DNA from: Glandiceps talaboti
Taxonomy: Eukaryota > Hemichordata > Enteropneusta > Spengelidae
DNA length: 64,000 nucleotides
Assembly: GCF_964340395.1 (NCBI RefSeq)
Contig: NC_135553.1
Span: 25,725,449 to 25,789,448 of the forward strand
Direction: 5' to 3'
Every line of letters begins with the position of its first letter. Position 1 is the stretch's first letter. Positions 1 through 13,212 of this stretch are shown here, in pieces. The position numbers and the translations under genes are program-made. The notes under the pieces are model-generated. The model worked only from the letters and a program-made list of their open reading frames with translations, ran no database searches and was not told where the DNA came from.

Positions 1-3000
1 TAAAAAACAGTTCACAGTGCGAAACTGGCACATTAGTGTGAACACAAAATGAAACAGGCCACCTTGCAAAACAAGAAAAGTGGCAAGTTGAGAGGACATG
101 TTGAAAACAGAGACAATGGTGATATACAAGGACATTAAAAAACAATCCACACTGCGAAACTGGCACACTAGTGTGGACACTATGAAATGGGCCACTGTGT
201 GAAACAAGAAAAGTGGCAAGTGAGAGGACACATTGAAAACAGACAGTGGTTATATAAAAAGGCATTACAAAACAGTCCACAGTGCGAAACTGGCACATTA
301 GTGTGGACATAAAATGAAACGGGTCAAAGTGCGAAAAAAAGTGGCAAGTGAGAGGACATGTTGAAAACAGACAGTGGTTATATAAAAAGACATTACAAAA
401 CAGTCCACAGTGCGAAACTGGCACATTAGTGTGGACACAAAATGAAACAGGCCACCATGCGAAACAGGAAAAGTGGCAAGTGAGAGGACACGTTGAAAAC
501 AGACAATAGCGATATAAAAGGACATTAAAAAATTGTTCACAGTGTGAAACTGGCACATTAGTGTGGACATAAAATGAAACGGCCACGGTGCGAAACAAGA
601 AAAGTGGCAAGTGAGAGGACACGTTGAAAACAGAGACAATGGCAATATAAAAGGACATTAAAAAACAAGTCTACAGTGCGAAACTGGCACATTAGTTGTG
701 GACATAAAATGAAACAGGTCACCGTGCAAAACAAGAAAAGTGGCAAGTGAGAGGACACGTTGAAAACAGACAATAGCGATATAAAAGGACATTAAAAAAC
801 AGTTCACAGTGTGAAACTGGCACATAAGTGTGGACATAAAATGAAACGGGCCACGGTGCGAAACAAGAAAAGTGGCAAGTGAGAGGACACGTTGAAAACA
901 GAGACAATGGCAATATAAAAGGACATTAAAAACAAGTCTACAGTGCGAAACTGGCACATTAGTGTGGACACAAAATGAAACGGACCACAGTGTGAAACAA
1001 GAAAAGTGGCAAGTGGGAGGACACGTTGAAAACAGACAGTGGTTATATAAAAAGGCATTACAAAACAGTCAACAGTGCGAAACTGGCACATTAGTGTGGA
1101 CATAAAATGAAACGGGTCAAAGTGCGAAAAAAAAGTGGCAAGTGAGAGGACATGTTGAAAACAGACAATAGCGATATAAAAGGACATTAAAAAATTGTTC
1201 ACAGTGTGAAACTGGCACATTAGTGTGGACATAAAATGAAACGGCCACGGTGCGAAACAAGAAAAGTGGCAAGTGAGAGGACACGTTGAAAACAGAGACA
1301 ATGGCAATATAAAAGGACATTAAAAAACAAGTCTACAGTGCGAAACTGGCACATTAGTGTGGACATAAAATGAAACAGGTCATCGTGCAAAACAAGAAAA
1401 GTGGCAAGTTGAGAGGACATGTTGAAAACAGAGACAATGGTGATATACAAGGACATTAAAAAACAATCCACACTGCGAAACTGGCACACTAGTGTGGACA
1501 CAATATGAAATGGGCCACCGTGTGAAACAAGAAAAGTGGCAAGTGACAGGACACGTTGAAAACAGACAGTGGTTATATAAAAAGACATTACAAAACAGTC
1601 CATAGTGCGAAACTGGCACATTAGTGTGGACACAACATGAAACAGGCCACCATGCGAAACAAGAAAAGTGGCAAGTGAGAGGACACGTTGAAAACAGACA
1701 ATAGCGATATAAAAGGACATTAAAAAACAGTTCACAGTGTGAAACTGGCACATAAGTGTGGACATAAAATGAAACGGGCCACGGTGCGAAACAAGAAAAG
1801 TGGCAAGTGAGAGGACACGTTGAAAACAGAGACAATGGCAATATAAAAGGACATTAAAAACAAGTCTACAGTGCGAAACTGGCACATTAGTGTGGACACA
1901 AAATGAAACGGACCACAGTGTGAAACAAGAAAAGTGGCAAGTGGGAGGACACGTTGAAAACAGACAGTGGTTATATAAAAAGGCATTACAAAACAGTTCA
2001 CAGTGCGAAACTGGCACATTAGTGTGGACATAAAATGAAACGGGTCAAAGTGCGAAAAAAAAGTGGCAAGTGAGAGGACATGTTGAAAACAGAGACAATG
2101 GCAATATAAAAGGACATTAAAAAACAAGTCTACAGTGCGAAACTGGCACATTAGTGTGGACACAAAATGAAACGGACCACAGTGTGAAACAAGAAAAGTG
2201 GCAAGTGAGAGGACATGTTGAAAATAGAGACAATTCCGATATAAAAGGACATTAAAAAGCAAGTCTACAGTGCGAAACTGGCACATTAGTGTGGATCAAA
2301 ATGAAGCGGGCCACAGTGCGAAACAAGTAAAGTGGCAAGTGAGAGGACATGTTGAAGACAGAGACAATGGCGATAACAAAGGGCATTAAAAAACAGTTCA
2401 CAGTGCGAAACTGGCACATTAGTGTGAACACAAAATGAAACAGGCCACCGTGCAAAACAAGAAAAGTGGCAAGTTGAGAGGACATGTAGAAAACAGAGAC
2501 AATGGTGATATACAAGGACATTAAAAAACAATCCACACTGCGAAACTGGCACACTAGTGTGGACACAATATGAAATGGGCCACTGTGTGAAACAAGAAAA
2601 GTGGCAAGTGAGAGGACACATTGAAAACAGACAATGGTTATATAAAAAGGCATTACAAAACAGTCCACAGTGCGAAACTGGCTCATTAGTGTGGACATAA
2701 AATGAAACGGGTCAAAGTGCGAAAAAAAGTGGCAAGTGAGAGGACATGTTGAAAACAGAGACAATGGCAATATAAAAGGACATTAAAAAACAAGTCTACA
2801 GTGCGAAACTGGCACATTAGTGTGGACACAAAATGAAACGGACCACAGTGTGAAACAAGAAAAGTGGCAAGTGAGAGGACATGTTGAAAACAGAGACAAT
2901 GGTGATATACAAGGACATTAAAAAGCAATCCACACTGCGAAACTGGCACACTAGTGTGGACACAATATGAAATGGGCCACCGTGTGAAACAAGAAAAGTG

Positions 3001-6000
3001 GCAAGTGAGAGGACACGTTGAAAACAGACATGGTTATATAAAAAGGCATTACAAAACAGTCCACAGTGCGAAACTGGCACATTAGTGTGGACATAAAATG
3101 AAACGGGTCAAAGTGCGAAAAAAAAGTGGCAAGTGAGAGGACATGTTGAAAGCAGGGACAATGGCAATATAAAAGGCATTAAAAAACAGTTCACAGTGCG
3201 AAACTGGCACATTAGTGTGGACATAAAATGAAACAGGTCACCGTGCAAAACAAGAAAAGTGGCAAGTTGAGAGGACATGTTGAAAACAGAGACAATGGTG
3301 ATATACAAGGACATTAAAAAACAATCCACACTGTGGAACTGGCACACTAGTGTGGACACAATATGAAATGGGCCACCGTGTGAAACAAGAAAAGTGGCAA
3401 GTGACAGGACACGTTGAAAACAGACAGTGGTTATATAAAAAGACATTACAAAACAGTCCATAGTGCGAAACTGGCACATTAGTGTGGACACAACATGAAA
3501 CAGGCCACCATGCGAAACAAGAAAAGTGGCAAGTGAGAGGACACGTTGAAAACAGACAATAGCGATATAAAAGGACATTAAAAAACAGTTCACAGTGTGA
3601 AACTGGCACATAAGTGTGGACATAAAATGAAACGGGCCACGGTGCGAAACAAGAAAAGTGGCAAGTGAGAGGACACGTTGAAAACAGAGACAATGGCAAT
3701 ATAAAAGGACATTAAAAACAAGTCTACAGTGCGAAACTGGCACATTAGTGTGGACACAAAATGAAACGGACCACAGTGTGAAACAAGAAAAGTGGCAAGT
3801 GGGAGGACACGTTGAAAACAGACAGTGGTTATATAAAAAGGCATTACAAAACAGTCCACAGTGCGAAACTGGCACATTAGTGTGGACATAAAATGAAACG
3901 GGTCAAAGTGCGAAAAAAAAGTGGCAAGTGAGAGGACATGTTGAAAACAGAGACAATGGCAATATAAAAGGACATTAAAAAACAAGTCTACAGTGCGAAA
4001 CTGGCACATTAGTGTGGACACAAAATGAAACGGACCACAGTGTGAAACAAGAAAAGTGGCAAGTGAGAGGACATGTTGAAAATAGAGACAATTCCGATAT
4101 AAAAGGACATTAAAAAGCAAGTCTACAGTGCGAAACTGGCACATTAGTGTGGATCAAAATGAAGCGGGCCACAGTGCGAAACAAGTAAAGTGGCAAGTGA
4201 GAGGACATGTTGAAGACAGAGACAATGGCGATAACAAAGGGCATTAAAAAACAGTTCACAGTGCGAAACTGGCACATTAGTGTGAACACAAAATGAAACA
4301 GGCCACCGTGCAAAACAAGAAAAGTGGCAAGTTGAGAGGACATGTAGAAAACAGAGACAATGGTGATATACAAGGACATTAAAAAACAATCCACACTGCG
4401 AAACTGGCACACTAGTGTGGACACAATATGAAATGGGCCACTGTGTGAAACAAGAAAAGTGGCAAGTGAGAGGACACATTGAAAACAGACAGTGGTTATA
4501 TAAAAAGGCATTACAAAACAGTCCACAGTGCGAAACTGGCACATTAGTGTGGACATAAAATGAAACGGGTCAAAGTGCGAAAAAAAGTGGCAAGTGAGAG
4601 GACATGTTGAAAACAGAGACAATGGCAATATAAAAGGACATTAAAAAACAAGTCTACAGTGCGAAACTGGCACATTAGTGTGGACACAAAATGAAACGGA
4701 CCACAGTGTGAAACAAGAAAAGTGGCAAGTGAGAGGACATGTTGAAAACAGAGACAATGGTGATATACAAGGACATTAAAAAGCAATCCACACTGCGAAA
4801 CTGGCACACTAGTGTGGACACAATATGAAATGGGCCACCGTGTGAAACAAGAAAAGTGGCAAGTGAGAGGACACGTTGAAAACAGACATGGTTATATAAA
4901 AAGGCATTACAAAACAGTCCACAGTGCGAAACTGGCACATTAGTGTGGACATAAAATGAAACGGGTCAAAGTGCGAAAAAAAAGTGGCAAGTGAGAGGAC
5001 ATGTTGAAAGCAGGGACAATGGCAATATAAAAGGCATTAAAAAACAGTTCACAGTGCGAAACTGGCACATTAGTGTGGACATAAAATGAAACAGGTCACC
5101 GTGCAAAACAAGAAAAGTGGCAAGTTGAGAGGACATGTTGAAAACAGAGACAATGGTGATATACAAGGACATTAAAAAACAATCCACACTGTGGAACTGG
5201 CACACTAGTGTGGACACAATATGAAATGGGCCACCGTGTGAAACAAGAAAAGTGGCAAGTGACAGGACACGTTGAAAACAGACAGTGGTTATATAAAAAG
5301 ACATTACAAAACAGTCCATAGTGCGAAACTGGCACATTAGTGTGGACACAACATGAAACAGGCCACCATGCGAAACAAGAAAAGTGGCAAGTGAGAGGAC
5401 ACGTTGAAAACAGACAATAGCGATATAAAAGGACATTAAAAAACAGTTCACAGTGTGAAACTGGCACATAAGTGTGGACATAAAATGAAACGGGCCACGG
5501 TGCGAAACAAGAAAAGTGGCAAGTGAGAGGACACGTTGAAAACAGAGACAATGGCAATATAAAAGGACATTAAAAACAAGTCTACAGTGCGAAACTGGCA
5601 CATTAGTGTGGACACAAAATGAAACGGACCACAGTGTGAAACAAGAAAAGTGGCAAGTGGGAGGACACGTTGAAAACAGACAGTGGTTATATAAAAAGGC
5701 ATTACAAAACAGTCCACAGTGCGAAACTGGCACATTAGTGTGGACATAAAATGAAACGGGTCAAAGTGCGAAAAAAAAGTGGCAAGTGAGAGGACATGTT
5801 GAAAACAGAGACAATGGCAATATAAAAGGACATTAAAAAACAAGTCTACAGTGCGAAACTGGCACATTAGTGTGGACACAAAATGAAACGGACCACAGTG
5901 TGAAACAAGACAAGTGGCAAGTGAGAGGACAAGTTGAAAACAGAGACAATGGCAATATAAAAGGACATTAAAAACAAGTCTACATTAGTGTGGACACAAA

Positions 6001-6390
6001 ATGAAACGGACCACAGTGTGAAACAAGAAAAGTGGTAAGTGAGAGGACACGTTGGAAACAGAGACAATGGCGATATGTCATCTACATGTATAGAGGGAAA
6101 GGACGAACTGTTAGAATGGGATAATCTGTTGAGATTTGTCCAAAATAATTTAGAAGGATATAAAAGGACATTAAAAAACAGTTCACAGTGCGAAACTGGC
6201 ACATTAGTGTGGAAACAAAATGAAACGGACCACAGTGCAAAAAAGAAAGTGGCAAGTGAGAGGACACGTTTAAAACAGACAATGGCGATATAAAAGGACA
6301 TTAAAAAACAGTCTACAGTGTGAAACTGGTAGACTAACGTGGACACAAAATGAAACAGGTCACAGTGCGAAACACAGAACACAGCGATGT
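1..6390. repeat. Satellite array, ~130-bp monomers in a 1,858-bp higher-order repeat
   Basis: Monomers of roughly 128-135 bp recur from the left edge of the window. Each carries landmarks such as 'gcgaaactggcac', 'aaaagtggcaagtgagagg' and 'gatataaaaggacatt'. Above the monomer there is a second period of 1,858 bp, about 14 monomers: blocks starting near 1,340, 3,198 and 5,056 match almost base for base, the third being cut short near 5,900. Positions 1 to about 400 match the phase seen near 2,392 and 4,250, so the array continues beyond the left edge. The last monomers (5,900-6,390) are shortened and decayed. Open frames of up to 265 codons on the minus strand occur in all three frames and change frame at each monomer, which fits a low-stop satellite rather than a protein. 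Confidence 0.95.
6072..6161. other. 80-bp insertion in a terminal satellite monomer, flanked by 'gatat'
   Basis: A normal monomer reads 'ggcgatataaaaggacatt'. Here the sequence runs 'ggcgatat', then 80 bp unlike the satellite (6,077-6,156), then 'gatataaaaggacatt'. The 5-bp direct repeat 'gatat' at 6,072-6,076 and 6,157-6,161 looks like a target-site duplication. The insert has no obvious terminal inverted repeats and no tail, so its class is unknown. It could also be filler DNA from break repair. Confidence 0.55.
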
Positions 6391-7205
6391 AAACCGACAT
6401 GTAAATAAACAGGACACTGATATGCAACGGACATAGTGTCAACCTTACAAACAGGCTAATAGGCGACACAGGACAAAAACACTGGACAAAGGAGGAGTGA
6501 CATAAACGACACAATAAATGATGTGTGAGCAAAAGAAATACATATAGAAGATTCACAGCAACCTGTATAAAAGAAAGTGAAGTAGTGATAAATAGGACAC
6601 ATTATAAAACGCGTGAAAAGAAAAATATCAAGGTGATTGAAAGGACAAGAAGAACCAGCCCACTGGGTTACAACCTGTTTGAACTAAAGTTAAAATGAAG
6701 AGTTGTAACATGGAAGTGTAACTCATGTTTACCCCTAGATGTATGTTATGAGGATATCCCCTAGATGACAACAAAGGATACCACAACTCTCATAATGGTA
6801 GTAATCTGTGATAACTATTAAAAGTACATCACATGTACCAGACTACTGTCATAACTGCAGAAGACATCTCTCGGAATTGAAGTTCACCAAGTCAGTTATC
6901 ATACACTGGCTAGAAGAGGAATACTGGACTGAAGATTGGACATCCACCAAATCGTGATAATCAGATGGTCATTGGCCAAGCAATGAGTACACACTTTGGT
7001 CAATGGCTGTCATCAGCGTATGTAACCTGCAGATTACCACGCGTGCACAATTGCGTATAGTTTGTAAACTGATCAAACACGTGGTGTTACGTGGTTGCAA
7101 ACTGCTAAAACCTTATTGGTTCACAGAAATCTTGGATGATTTTTCTATCTGTTCTACATGTAAATATGTCTTGCTATAGTGGTCAGTTATAAACTGCAAG
7201 CCACT
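6391..7205. other. No gene seen
   Basis: AT-rich single-copy-looking DNA between the satellite and the exon-like array. I see no open frame with splice support and no recognisable repeat here. The last part is the only candidate promoter region for the ATG exon at 7,206; no TATA box stands out. Confidence 0.5.
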
Positions 7206-10200
7206 ATGCAAGCTATTTTCGATGAACAGATGCAGCGCAGCGAATTTGGTTATCTGCAGTCTCATAAAGAAGGTAAGACTTGTTTGAGTAAAGCAATGGC
7301 TTTACTTGTTAATACCCATATAAATCTCTTTTTCTCTTTTTCTCTGCACAGATAACAATGAAGAAGGACTCTACCGCTGAAAGATTTCAAGAAAAAGAAT
7401 ATCAAAGGCAAGTACCTATATAATTTTGTTCATTTTTTAATAATGTTTTTTTTCCTCGTTTTTTTCATATCACTGGAAAAGCTGATGAAGTTATTAGAAG
7501 ATGAAGCATATAACAGTAAGTAAGTTTCAAATCTTTGAGTCCTTTCAAATTTTATGTTTTTGTCAGTCATGAAAAAAATGTTTTCTCAGTACATGTTTTA
7601 TTGAGGCTTGTGTAGAGGGAAAATGATGGTTGAGAGACCCCAAATCTTTTGTATATTTATATATCTGAATAACCCGGTTAGATCACCATACATTTAAATA
7701 AACCATCTAATGCAGTATTTCTCTTCTCCTCTCAGGTAACACAATTGAGTCATCATTGATGAAGAAGGATGCTGCTGAAGAAACTTTATTAAAAGAAATA
7801 AATATGAGAGGTATGTATCTATATATTATTTCTATTCAGTTTATTTGATAATGTGTTTACCCTATTTTTCAATCACACCCAGGAATGATGAAGAAAGCTA
7901 GCGAAGAATGTTATTAAAAGAAGAATACAAGTAAGTTTCTTATTTTGCAATCTTGATGTTCTGATACAATCAATCATTAGTCTCTCAAAGGGGGACTATT
8001 CCAATGGGCTCCACCCACCTTTTTTGTCCATGCCTGCATGCGGCAATATTTGTCGTTAAAAATAAACACTGCATAACTCAAAAACTGTAATACCCATGAC
8101 ACTTAATTCAAGTGTCTACCCCTATATTATCAGATGCAAGCTATGTTTGGAGACCTTGACCTACAGGGCCAATTATCAAAATCCAGCCAATTCCTACCTA
8201 TCACACACATTGTAGTGTTTACACATTGCCAATTTCTTTTAAATCATGTTTACAAGTAATGTGAAGAAAAGAATTAGACATTATTTTTGGTGCTAATGTA
8301 ATTTCTATTGAATGGCAGCCATATTTGTAGCCAAGTTCTTTTAAATCATGTCTCCATTCTGTCACATAGAAGTAAAGTATTTCGGGGGGGGGGGGGGGGG
8401 GAGTCTTCTATGAAGACTTGTACAGTTCATAAAACAAGCAGTTTGTGCTTGTATTCCAGATCATGCTCATACCCCCAGGAACTTGTATCACCAGAATTAA
8501 TGAAGGAAGCTCAAGAAAAAAGTTATCAGAAGATAAAGAAGATAGTAAGTTTCAAGTCTTGATTTTCTAAGTCTTGAAGAAATTTTTTCTCACTGGGTGG
8601 TTTTATCAAAGATTGTGTAGAGGGAAAGTGATGGTTAAGAGAGCCAAAATGTTTTCTTTATAGATCCATGATACAAGTTTTCTTTATAGATCCATTGTTG
8701 GATCACCATAGATATAAATAATCCATGTATTTCACTTCTCTACTCAGGTAACACAATTGACTCAACATTGAAGAAAACACTACTGAAGAAAGTCTAAAGG
8801 AAAAGAATATCAAAAGTAAATAGCTATATATTTCTGTACAATTTATTTGATAATGTTTTTTTTCTTCATTTTCAGATAATACCCATGTGTCACTTTATTT
8901 CGGAAAAGGTGTGAACAAACGATTTGTTTTAGGGCATTTGTGTGCTTAGAGGGTTTGGTCAAATGATTTATAAATAAACATCAAAACATGGCACTTGGTG
9001 TCAATAGGAGGATGCCAGGTGTGGATAGCAGGGTACCACGCCCTGCTAAAACTCTTGGTGGAGAACGCTGTACCACTACTTCTATCTATATATATATAGG
9101 CCTATTGACCACGTTTCCTTAGATTTATTGTTTCTGACATGGGATTGATATAAAATTATGAGAGCAAGTGTGTATATATATGAGAGGTATGTATATATAT
9201 ATTATTTCTTTTCAGTTTATTTGATAATGTCTTTGCCATATTTTTTAGATCACATCCAGGAACGTTGAAGAAAGCTAGCTTAGAATGTTATTAAAAGAAG
9301 AGGACAAGTAAGTTTCTTATTTTGCAATCTTGATATTCTAATCACTCCTAAAATGAATCATTAGTCTCTAAAAACTATTAGAATGGGATTCACCCACCGT
9401 TTTTGTCCATGTCTGCATGCATCTGTCTGTGCGTAATACATCATTTCTCAGACGTGCCGTATCCAATTTCTTACAAACCTGGCACAAAGGTGACATGTCA
9501 ACTGGGACATACACAAAGTCGACCAAAGAGATCGGTTATTGAAATGCGGCCATTTCCTGCATAAGTATCTATTTCTTGCCAGTAAATTCTTTTAAATCAT
9601 GTTGTGTTCAGTCACATAGAAGTCAAGTATTCGAGGGGGGTCTGTACTTTTCATGAAGTCTTGCTATCTTTTTTTAGTTTGAAAAGACAAGCAGAACAGT
9701 TTGCAACTGGTGACCACTAGTTCTATTTTAGTAAATGCACTCTCCTAATTCAATTAAATTTGGTACATACTTCAAACATAACTAATTGTATATGTTCTGT
9801 TAATGTTGCATTCAAACAATTATTGTGTGTAGGAACAAAAATCTAAAGACTTTGCCCTTATGGAAGGCATTCAATTTAAATGTGCTTGGTATTCTGTTCA
9901 ATTCAGTTCATATTAATGTTTTCTTTGTTTACAGATCTTACCCATGAAGAACTAATATGACCAGAATTGAAGAGGATTATGCTATAGAAGAAAGTTATCA
10001 AACAAAAAGAAGAAGACATAAGTAAGTGTCAAATATTGCAATCTCTTCAAAGTTAGTTTTAATAACCCTGACCCCTTGATTGTGATGCCGATGTTCAAAG
10101 TGAAAAAGCCAAAATTATTCAAAGTGTGGATGTACACATGAGGGGAACGTTGCCTTTACCAGCAAAGTGCAATTCTTGCACTTTCTTATCAATCCTTATC

Positions 10201-11688
10201 AGCTCATTACCATAACTAAGTGCTTGCTTTTTGTAATTACATCTGATAAGCCTGAATCGTCACTGGTACAGGTACTAGGTCAAGACTGAAATGCTGTTGA
10301 CTGAATGTGTGCAAGTACTACTTCTAGTGAGTGTGTTACTCCGCCGCGAGGCACAACTATCTTGGGTGAAAGGTCACGATCCGATCACGATCATAACATT
10401 AGGATACATCGTGCACCGTACATTGACGATGTTACATGTGGTATATGGACATCAGATATGGGAATTTGCTATTTAAGTATCTCTGTGCTTAATTTTTCAA
10501 AAAATTATTTAACTATGGAACGAGAAAAACTTAAGTTCCGAGTGCAAGGTTACTTTCAAGGAGTGAATCGTTTGAGTCAAGGGATGTTATCAGCTGTTAC
10601 AATCCTATTACAGTTGACATTGCAAACAGATTTAGAGATTGTCAACAACCCAACTTGCCTATTGATGAACTCGGGTTATCCGTAGTTTGGTTTTACCGAG
10701 GCATTTCCGACATGACCTCTGACATCTAATGGCCATCCAGCTATAGTAATGTTTTATTTGTTTTCAGGTCACATCCATGAAGAATATGACAAAAAGCTAT
10801 CAAACAAGAAGCCGACGTATGTACGTTTCCAATTTTGCAATCTCATCAAAGTTTGTTTTTAACCCAGACCCTTGATCTTTATCACAATGTCTAAAGTCAA
10901 ATTGCCCAAATTATAAAGTGGGGGTGTACACCTCTGAGATCTATGGACTACTTTCAACCAAATCTAGCGCAAATGTTGTACACAGTAATCCACATATGCA
11001 TGTAATTATGCTTGATGACTTTTACAATATGAGTTGGATGGCAGTCATATTTATTGTTGAAGTCAGAATATTGACCTGATAGAGGGAAAGTTACGTTTTT
11101 GACCAAGACTTGTTAATAATGTGTTTCCTTGTTTTTAGACCATGCCAATGCTGCCAAGAAAATGTATTACCACAATTTATGACTTCAAAGCTGTCGAAAA
11201 AAGCTATTATCAGAGAAAGAAGAGAAAAGCAAGTATTTTATTGAGCAGTTTGGTAATAATTTTCTTATTTTATGTACTTGTCAGTCACAAGGAAATTGTT
11301 TTCTTGATAGATGTTTTATTGAGGTTTGTGTTGAGGGAAAATCTTGGTTATGAGTCCTGCAATACTTTCTATATTTATCTGAATTCACCATACGTGTAAA
11401 TAAACAAATACCTGCGTTCATCAGATGTAGAATGATGAATGATGATTTTTAGTACCATTTCAGTTGATTATGTAGTTGATATAAAAGTCTGGTAGGCAAT
11501 TTACTCAGAATTACAGATGGAAGTTCCTGACATGGGATCATATAAAAAGATGAGAACAAGTGTTTTTGAGTTGTATTTCAGTTCTGTTCAGTTCATAAAA
11601 TGTTTCTCCTGGTATTTCAGATCGTACTTGTACATCAGGAATTTGTATTACTGGAATTGAAGAAGATTTCTGAAGAAAACAGGATAAA
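7206..11688 (+). pseudogene. Array of related short exon-like modules (possible tandem-exon gene or its remains)
   Basis: An ATG exon (7,206-7,272) encodes 22 codons starting MQAIFDEQMQ and ends in phase 1 at a 'gtaagact' donor. Similar modules follow, each with a pyrimidine-rich AG acceptor and usually a GTAAGT-like donor: 7,352-7,407, 7,482-7,515, 7,736-7,810, 7,883-7,930, 8,460-8,544, 8,748-8,815, about 8,876, 9,260-9,307, 9,935-10,021, 10,768-10,820, 11,139-11,232 and 11,621-11,688. Many share motifs such as 'GAAGAAAG(T)TTAT' and 'AAAAAGAA'. Exon 1 joined to 7,736-7,810 is open (75 nt, symmetric phase 1-1: GNTIESSLMKKDAAEE...). Module 10,768-10,820 is also open in that phase; most others hit stops. 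So the array may be a fast-evolving coding gene with few working exons, a spliced non-coding RNA, or a pseudogene. No family is recognised. Confidence 0.4.
7860..9660. repeat. Diverged ~1.37-kb tandem duplication inside the exon-like array
   Basis: The stretch 7,860-8,400 is matched by 9,230-9,650, including non-exon sequence: 'cacccacc(t/g)tttttgtccatg', 'ttcttttaaatcatgt' and 'gtcacatagaagt(a/c)aagtatt' occur in the same order in both. Related intron text also recurs near 7,560-7,680, 8,590-8,700 and 11,270-11,400 ('tgtgtagagggaaa(a/g)tgatggtt' and relatives). Exon-like modules therefore multiplied as genomic blocks with their flanking introns. A run of 18 G at 8,384-8,401 lies inside the first block. 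Confidence 0.65.
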
Positions 11689-13212
11689 GTAAGTTTGACA
11701 TCTTGCCATCAGTTGAATTGTTGTCTATATTCCACTTGAAAATAACCCAAAGCTCACTGCCTGTACTGAATAGAGTAGCCAGCTATTGGTTTAAGAAACT
11801 GGCTATGGACCAGATAAGAGCTTGCAAAGAAGTGTGTTAATCTTTAAAGTTTTATTGATTTGTAATTTGGAATAATATTTGCATGAGCTTTACTTTGAAT
11901 TAATATTGAATTATGTCAATGATTTTTCGATTGCAGGAATCAACAAACTCTCATGAGCACTTTGAATGCACTGCACATAAAGAACTGTACCAAAGATTGT
12001 ACATAGGTGTACTTATTCATAGACATCTGATTCATCACCATGAAAACATCACTGTCAACATGCATGCCAGCCTGGAGGGGAGCCATAGGCATGTACCATG
12101 CTAGATATTATCAAAGACAGTAACCTATGACTTTGACCTTCATATTCAAGGTCAGCTAGCAATTTACTCCATACTGTTAATATTTTGTACAGACAAATTT
12201 AAGTATATTGTAAACATACCTTTTAGATGAGCTGTCTGTGTAAAAACTGACCTTTGCCCTTGACTGTCAGGATATTATGAACTTAATTACCATCAACTTG
12301 TACAAGCAGATTTTGGACACTGGTTAACATTACATTCCTGCATTTAATTTTGGGCTATTGTCCTTGAACATAATAGAACACAACTAGTTTGTTTTTATCA
12401 CAAGGCCAGTTAGTTTGTTAAGTTAGGTAATGGTAATACTTTGGTGTAATTATAAATTTATGTTCACTGCGAAATAATCAGATATCTGGTATTTAATCCT
12501 CTTTCTCTCAACTAGTAGTTAGTTGTGCACAAACAAATACCCTACAGCCACTGGGAGAAAGAGGATTAAAGTCATCTGAAAATTGAATTTTTTGATTAAA
12601 TGGTTACAAGAACTTTAGAACCAGCTGATTAGTATACAGTTGGGTGGGGAACTATTTACATCAGAAAATTGTGAAATTTAAGTAACATGATACAAATCTT
12701 CATTGTACTTCAAAAGATAGACTTTGTTGCTTAATTTGTGCAAGCTTTGATCACTCCTTTAACCTTCTTTATGTAACCTGAACTATAACCTTTAACCTAT
12801 AACCTTACCCTAACAATAACACTAATACTAACACTAACACTAACACTAACACTAACATTAATCCCAACTTATATATAATAAAAGTAACTCAAACTATCTT
12901 TCGGTGGTCATTAAGTTTGCTCAAAGAAACCAGGCAACTTGTCTAGTATTTGTAGTACAACAATGTACAATGATAATTGTGGGATTTACTGAACAACACT
13001 TTATGGGGAGTCACGCAGGTTATATGTTTGTTTATCCTTCATATAATTGTGGGGTTTTTCACATGGGTTGGTTGTTCATATTTGGTTGCTTAAACTTTAC
13101 AATACCCTTTGTATTACCACTGCCATTCTTCATACAAAGTATTTGAAAAGTATGTCTATCCCCAAATGAAAAGTTTCTCTCTCCCCTATATGAAAATGCT
13201 TTTCATATAGAT
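11689..13212. other. No gene seen; short inverted repeat and hexamer run
   Basis: No supported exon. At 12,491-12,570 a ~17-bp inverted repeat ('tttaatcctctttctctc' against 'gagaaagaggattaaa') frames about 45 bp and looks like a small hairpin element. At about 12,816-12,860 there is a short 'actaac' hexamer run, which differs from the animal telomere repeat. An ORF at 11,913-12,104 starts just upstream of an AG acceptor but has no donor or homology that I recognise. Confidence 0.5.

Noticed and set aside
298-6556. Long overlapping minus-strand ORFs (up to 265 codons) with His/Phe/Cys-rich repeats
   Set aside because: They occur in all three frames of the ~130-bp satellite and shift frame with each monomer; there is no start context, splice signal or family.
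10291-10685. Two overlapping plus-strand ORFs (61 and 126 codons)
   Set aside because: No recognisable domain; they lie between exon-like modules and have no matching splice phase.
12816-12860. Telomere-like hexamer run
   Set aside because: The unit is ACTAAC, different from TTAGGG/CCCTAA, and the run is only about 45 bp.
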